Shown in pieces: positions 59,787 to 64,000 of a stretch of DNA of 64,000 nt. The DNA is from Mycolicibacter longobardus (GTDB lineage: Bacteria > Actinomycetota > Actinomycetes > Mycobacteriales > Mycobacteriaceae). The translations under genes were made by a program, and so were the position numbers. Within the stretch, counting starts at the first letter, position 1, and every line of letters starts with the position of its first letter. The notes under the pieces were generated by a model, which did not search any database, was not told where the DNA came from, and was given only the letters and a program-made list of their open reading frames with translations. Where the stretch lies: assembly GCF_002102265.1 (NCBI RefSeq), contig NZ_LQPG01000033.1:62001-126000 (forward strand), read 5' to 3'.

Positions 59787-61262
59787 GTGACCACTGAAGA
59801 GCTCGTCGACGTCGTCATCATCGGAGCGGGCATCTCCGGTATCGGCGCGGCCTACCGCATCACCGAACGCAACCCCGGCACCAGCTACGTCATCCTGGAA
59901 CGGCGCGAGCGCATCGGCGGCACCTGGGACCTGTTCCGCTACCCCGGCGTGCGCTCCGACAGCAGCATCTTCACGCTGTGCCTGCCCTACGAGCCGTGGA
60001 CCGGCCGCGAGCGGGTGGCCGACGGCGACGAGATCCGCGAGTACCTGACCGACGCCGCACACAAGTACGGCGTCGATCGCCACATCCGGTTCAACAACCA
60101 CGTCGTCGCCGCCGACTGGGACTCGACGACCGACACCTGGACGGTGACGGCCGAGGAAAACGGCACCCGGCGGACCTACCGCAGCCGGTTCGTGTTCTTC
60201 GGCTCCGGCTACTACAACTACGACGACGGCTACACCCCGGACTTCCCGGGCTATGAGACGTTCGAGGGCACCCTGGTGCACCCGCAGCACTGGCCGGAAG
60301 ACCTCGACTACACCGGCAAGAAGATGGTGGTGATCGGCAGCGGTGCCACCGCGATGTCCCTGGTTCCGGCGTTGACCGAGCGCGCCGGCCACGTGACACT
60401 GCTGCAGCGCACGCCCACCTACCTGATCTCGGCGTCCAAATACAGTCTTATCATCGACGTGCCCGCAAAACTGTTGCCCCGCAAGTTGGCTCACCCGATC
60501 ATCCGGTTCATCTCGGCCCTGTTCGAGGGCTACGTCTGGTTCCTGGCGCGAAAGACGCCGCCGTTGCTGAAGTGGATTCTGCGCAGGACGGCAGTCCAGA
60601 ACCTGCCGCCCGGTTACGACATCGACACCCACTTCAAGCCGCCGTATCAGCCGTGGGACCAACGCCTGTGCCTGATTCCCGACGCGGACCTCTACACCGA
60701 GATCAGCGCCGGGCGGGTCGATATGGTCACCGACCGGATCGACCACTTCGACGCCACCGGTATCGTCCTGCAATCCGGCGCCCGGCTGGATGCCGACATC
60801 ATCGTCACCGCCACCGGCCTGCAGCTGCAGGCACTCGGTGGGGTTCGGATCAGCCTGGACGGCACCGAGATCAAGCCCACCGACCGATTCGTCTACAAGG
60901 CGCACATGCTCGAAGACGTGCCGAACCTGTTCTGGTGCGTCGGCTACACCAACGCCTCCTGGACGCTGCGCGCCGACATGACCGCCCGGGCCACCGCAAA
61001 ACTGCTGTCGCACATGGCCTCCCGCGGCTACACCCATGCCTACCCGCACCGCGGCGACGAGCCCCTGGCCGAGAAGTCGGCTTGGGACATCCAGGCCGGC
61101 TATGTGCTGCGCTCGCCGCACGCGCTCCCCCGGTCGGGCACCAAGCGACCCTGGAATGTGCGGCAGAACTACTTCGCAGACGCCCTGGACTACCGGTTCG
61201 ACCGGATCGAGGAATCGATGGTGTTCGGGCGGGCCGGGGAGCCCATACCGCTGGCCGGATAG
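59787..61262 (+). CDS. Baeyer-Villiger-type flavin monooxygenase (EthA-like)
   Basis: A 491-residue FAD/NADPH monooxygenase. Two Rossmann motifs (GAGISGIGAAYRI; GSGATAMSLVPAL) flank the BVMO fingerprint FEGTLVHPQHWPE. RERIGGTWDLFRYPGVRSDS is close to EthA. It inserts oxygen into ketones or oxidises thioamides; EthA activates ethionamide. I call it EthA-like rather than EthA because mycobacteria have several paralogues and no ethR is adjacent. The GTG at 59787 is used. Confidence 0.88.
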   Translation: MTTEELVDVVIIGAGISGIGAAYRITERNPGTSYVILERRERIGGTWDLFRYPGVRSDSSIFTLCLPYEPWTGRERVADGDEIREYLTDAAHKYGVDRHIRFNNHVVAADWDSTTDTWTVTAEENGTRRTYRSRFVFFGSGYYNYDDGYTPDFPGYETFEGTLVHPQHWPEDLDYTGKKMVVIGSGATAMSLVPALTERAGHVTLLQRTPTYLISASKYSLIIDVPAKLLPRKLAHPIIRFISALFEGYVWFLARKTPPLLKWILRRTAVQNLPPGYDIDTHFKPPYQPWDQRLCLIPDADLYTEISAGRVDMVTDRIDHFDATGIVLQSGARLDADIIVTATGLQLQALGGVRISLDGTEIKPTDRFVYKAHMLEDVPNLFWCVGYTNASWTLRADMTARATAKLLSHMASRGYTHAYPHRGDEPLAEKSAWDIQAGYVLRSPHALPRSGTKRPWNVRQNYFADALDYRFDRIEESMVFGRAGEPIPLAG

Positions 61263-61327
61263 TCGCGCCGAGGGACAAGTTCACAAACCGCCGGTGCGGC
61301 TGTGGCGACGGCAATACGCTGTGGCTC

Positions 61328-62353
61328 ATGCCAGCTGCTACGCGTACACCCAAGGTCGTCGTGCTCGGAGGCGGATCGTTCGGCACCACGGTGGCGTCCA
61401 TCTGTTCGCGCCGTGCGCCGACGCTGCAATGGGTGCGATCGGAATCGACCGCCGCCGATATCAACGACAACCACCGCAACAGCCGCTACCTGGGCAACGA
61501 GGTAGAGCTCAGCGAGACCCTGCGCGCCACCACTGATTTCGCCGACGCCGCGCGCTGCGCCGACGTCGTCGTGATGGCCGTGCCGTCGCACGGTTTCCGG
61601 GGTGTGCTCACCGAGCTGGCCAGCGAGCTGCGGCCATGGGTGCCGGTGGTGTCCCTGGTGAAGGGCCTGGAGCAGGGCACCAACATGCGGATGTCGCAGA
61701 TCGTCGATGAGGTGCTGCCCGGGCATCCGGCCGGCATCCTGGCCGGCCCGAATATCGCCCGCGAGGTCGCCGAGGGCTACGCGGCTGCGGCGGTGCTGGC
61801 CATGCCCGACCAGAATCTTGCCGCTGAGTTGGCATTGCTGTTCCGCACCAAGCGATTCCGGGTCTACACCAGCGACGACGTGACCGGGGTCGAGATGGCC
61901 GGCGCGCTGAAGAACGTCTACGCGATCGCGGTGGGGATGGGGTACTCGCTGGGGATCGGGGAGAACACCCGGGCCATGGTGATGTCGCGTTCGGTGCGGG
62001 AGATGTCCAAGCTCGGCGAGGCGATGGGCGGAGCTCGCGACACGTTCTCCGGCCTGGCCGGGATGGGCGACCTCATCGTGACGTGCACCAGCCAGCGCAG
62101 CCGCAACCGGTTCGTCGGCGAACAGCTGGGCGCCGGCAAGCCGATCAACGAGATCATCGCGTCGATGAATCAGGTGGCCGAGGGGGTGCGGGCCGCCAGC
62201 GTGATCATGGAGTTCGCCGCGCAGTACGGCCTGAACATGCCCATCGCGCGCGAGGTCGACGGCGTGATCAACCACGGCTCCACGGTTGAGCAGGCCTACC
62301 GCGGCCTGATCGCCGAGACGCCCGGGCATGAGGTGGAGGGCTCTGGGTTCTGA
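61328..62353 (+). CDS. gpsA: Glycerol-3-phosphate dehydrogenase [NAD(P)+]
   Basis: A 341-residue GpsA. VVVLGGGSFGTTVASICSRR binds NAD(P)H, LAGPNIAREVAEG and GVEMAGALKNVYAIAVGMGY with the catalytic Lys, and FSGLAGMGDLIVTCTSQRSR are signature blocks. It reduces dihydroxyacetone phosphate to sn-glycerol-3-phosphate for phospholipids. The ATG at 61328 is the best start; the longer frame upstream is a shadow of the preceding monooxygenase. The gene follows that monooxygenase by 65 bp. Confidence 0.94.
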   Translation: MPAATRTPKVVVLGGGSFGTTVASICSRRAPTLQWVRSESTAADINDNHRNSRYLGNEVELSETLRATTDFADAARCADVVVMAVPSHGFRGVLTELASELRPWVPVVSLVKGLEQGTNMRMSQIVDEVLPGHPAGILAGPNIAREVAEGYAAAAVLAMPDQNLAAELALLFRTKRFRVYTSDDVTGVEMAGALKNVYAIAVGMGYSLGIGENTRAMVMSRSVREMSKLGEAMGGARDTFSGLAGMGDLIVTCTSQRSRNRFVGEQLGAGKPINEIIASMNQVAEGVRAASVIMEFAAQYGLNMPIAREVDGVINHGSTVEQAYRGLIAETPGHEVEGSGF

Positions 62354-62493
62354 CTGTACACTCCCTGTGTATTCGCTCCGACTATGTAACCGATGTTTAC
62401 TTACTGGACATGTCGCATTCCTCAACCGGTAATCAGACGTGCATAGCTTGGTCGTATCTCAGCAAGATCTTATGAGAGCAGGGGACCCCATAG

Positions 62494-64000
62494 ATGCTGA
62501 CAGCGCACCGAGCCGCCAACGACACTGACCAACGAACAACCCGATTACGCTCAGTTCTCCGCTATGACTTTCCAGCATCCCTGGTGGTGTTCCTCGTCGC
62601 ACTGCCCTTGTCGCTGGGCATTGCCATCGCCTCCGACGCGCCCGTGCTCGCCGGTCTCATCGCCGCGATCGTCGGCGGCCTCGTCGTCGGTGCGCTTGGC
62701 GGGTCGCCACTGCAGGTGAGCGGGCCCGCGGCCGGGCTGACAGTCGTCGTGGCGGACCTGGTAGGACGCTTCGGCTGGAAGGTGACCTGCGCGATCACCG
62801 TCGCCGCGGGCGTGCTGCAGATTCTGCTGGGGCTGAGCCGGGTGGCGCGGGCTGCCCTGGCTATCTCACCCGTTGTGGTGCACGCGATGCTGGCCGGCAT
62901 CGGCGTCACGATCGCCCTGCAGCAACTGCACGTCCTGCTGGGCGGCCGGTCGGCGAGTTCGGCCTGGGAGAACCTGATCGGCCTGCCGCATGGGCTGGTC
63001 GATTCCCACGGTGCCGAGCCGATCCTGGGCATCCTGGTGATCATCACCATGTTGGCCTGGAAATCGGTGCCGGGGCCACTGGGCCGGATTCCCGGGCCGT
63101 TGGTGGCGATCACCGGGGCGACGCTGCTGTCCCTGCTCTTCTCCCTCGAGGTGCGTCGCATCACCCTGGACGGCTCACTGCTGGACGCCGTGCAACTGCC
63201 GGGGCTGCCGGACGGCAACTGGACCGCTGTCGCGATCGGCGTGGTCACCGTGGCGTTGATCGCCAGCGTGGAGAGCCTGCTCTCAGCGGTGTCGGTGGAC
63301 CGGATGCACACCGGAGCGCGTACCGACTTCAACCGTGAACTGATCGGACAGGGCACCGCGAACGTCACCTCCGGCATGCTGGGCGGCCTGCCGATCACCG
63401 GGGTTATCGTGCGCAGCGCCACCAACGTCACCGCCGGTGCGAAGTCGCGGGCATCGGCATTCCTGCACGGCGTGTGGATCCTGCTGTTCGCGCTGCCGTT
63501 CGCCGGGTTGGTGCAGAAGATTCCGAGTGCGGCACTGGCCGGCCTGCTGATCACCGTCGGGATCCAGCTGGTCAAGCTGGTTCACGTCGAAACCGCTTGG
63601 CGCAGCGGCGATATCGCGGTCTACGTGGTGACCTTGGCCGGCGTGGTGTTCCTCAACCTGCTGGAAGGGGTGTTGATCGGTCTGGCGCTGGCGCTGGCGT
63701 TGACCGGCTGGCGGGTGATCCGGGTCAAGGTCGAGGCCGAGCAGGTCGACAACGAATGGCTGGTGACTGTGGGCGGGGCGTGCACGTTCCTGGCGCTGCC
63801 GCGGCTGACCAGCGTGCTGTCGCGGATCCCGGCCGGGGACCACGTCACACTTGACGTCTCGACCACCTACCTCGATCACGCCGCCGAGCAGGCCCTTGAG
63901 GACTGGCAGCAACAGCATCGCGCCACCGGCGGCACAGTGCGCAGGCCCGGCGACTCGCGAGAGGGCACCATCGCCCACAACGGCACCAACGGCCACACCG
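62494..64000 (+). CDS. SulP-family transporter, probably with C-terminal carbonic anhydrase (3' truncated)
   Basis: The visible 502 residues form a SulP membrane domain of 10-12 helices: ASLVVFLVALPLSLGIAIAS at the start and GGSPLQVSGPAAGLTVVVAD, both SulP-typical, then a STAS-like segment (residues about 410-480). The ATG at 62494 has GCAGGGGA upstream. M. tuberculosis Rv3273 has the same start and carries a C-terminal carbonic anhydrase domain; here the frame is open to the window end, so a similar fusion is likely but not visible. It would take up bicarbonate or sulfate. Confidence 0.88.
   Translation, partial: MLTAHRAANDTDQRTTRLRSVLRYDFPASLVVFLVALPLSLGIAIASDAPVLAGLIAAIVGGLVVGALGGSPLQVSGPAAGLTVVVADLVGRFGWKVTCAITVAAGVLQILLGLSRVARAALAISPVVVHAMLAGIGVTIALQQLHVLLGGRSASSAWENLIGLPHGLVDSHGAEPILGILVIITMLAWKSVPGPLGRIPGPLVAITGATLLSLLFSLEVRRITLDGSLLDAVQLPGLPDGNWTAVAIGVVTVALIASVESLLSAVSVDRMHTGARTDFNRELIGQGTANVTSGMLGGLPITGVIVRSATNVTAGAKSRASAFLHGVWILLFALPFAGLVQKIPSAALAGLLITVGIQLVKLVHVETAWRSGDIAVYVVTLAGVVFLNLLEGVLIGLALALALTGWRVIRVKVEAEQVDNEWLVTVGGACTFLALPRLTSVLSRIPAGDHVTLDVSTTYLDHAAEQALEDWQQQHRATGGTVRRPGDSREGTIAHNGTNGHT

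Noticed and set aside
60572..61327. Long N-terminal extension of gpsA
   Set aside because: The extension is an out-of-frame shadow of the preceding monooxygenase; GpsA starts normally at 61328.
1..64000. CRISPR arrays, IS elements, integrase and att sites
   Set aside because: No regularly spaced repeats, transposase or integrase motifs or duplicated tRNA end were seen; the tRNA-Tyr end at 59.1 kb has no integrase near it.

Overview
The window is a high-GC chromosomal segment from a Mycobacteriaceae species. The signs are a SigL/RslA sigma/anti-sigma pair, an MmpL transporter, mycobacterial type VII-type proteins, an EthA-like monooxygenase, a SulP transporter of the Rv3273 type, VapBC modules, GTG starts and ATGA gene overlaps. 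I call no species. The first gene (NYN/OST-HTH protein) and the last (SulP transporter) run off the edges.

Layout. 0-8.6 kb: NYN protein, release factor 3, two SDR oxidoreductases, an NTF2-like protein, a VapBC module and a secreted GH92 mannosidase. A 44-residue hydrophobic ORF missed by length cut-offs, with a promoter and operator-like repeats, precedes the mannosidase. 8.6-23.7 kb is accessory in character: a heptad-repeat coiled-coil protein and a frameshifted relative, a P450, a second VapBC, a SEC-C protein, a small HTH protein, an excisionase-like/PIN pair with a perfect palindrome over its -35 box, a phosphatase/possible macro-like operon, an HNH protein and a PLD-DExH-DUF3427 helicase. 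No integrase, IS element or CRISPR array was seen.

23.7-34.9 kb is the most interesting part. Three promoters with identical hexamers and spacing (TGAACC-N16-CGTGTC, the element described for SigL) precede: (1) a region-4-only sigma fragment overlapping a gene that fuses an anti-sigma zinc-finger domain to a complete carotenoid oxygenase; (2) intact sigL-rslA; (3) a tight operon of a ThDP enzyme, an SRPBCC protein, a KAS III-like enzyme and a HisC-like aminotransferase, followed by an MmpL transporter. I read this as a SigL regulon assembled in cis: a probable small-lipid biosynthesis/export cluster plus a duplicated, remodelled copy of the sigma/anti-sigma pair that may feed back on SigL through decoy domains.

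34.9-64 kb is mostly core metabolism: SelO, an RNase H-like protein, a second trypsin-like protease, an acyl-CoA carboxylase subunit, methyltransferases, a thioesterase, type VII-type proteins, a flippase-like membrane protein with a degenerate kinase-like segment, a DUF309-galT-galK operon, a membrane Ser/Thr kinase, a 2OG-Fe(II) oxygenase, tRNA-Tyr with a terminator, YajQ, a Baeyer-Villiger monooxygenase, GpsA and SulP.

Cross-window links: three copies of one C-terminal coiled-coil module (9.2, 11.6 and 34.8 kb; one intact, one frameshifted, one a stub overprinting the mmpL 3' end), and two paralogous Rv1815-like proteases (24 and 38 kb), one with Thr in place of the nucleophilic Ser. All assignments come from reading the sequence; no database search was run.
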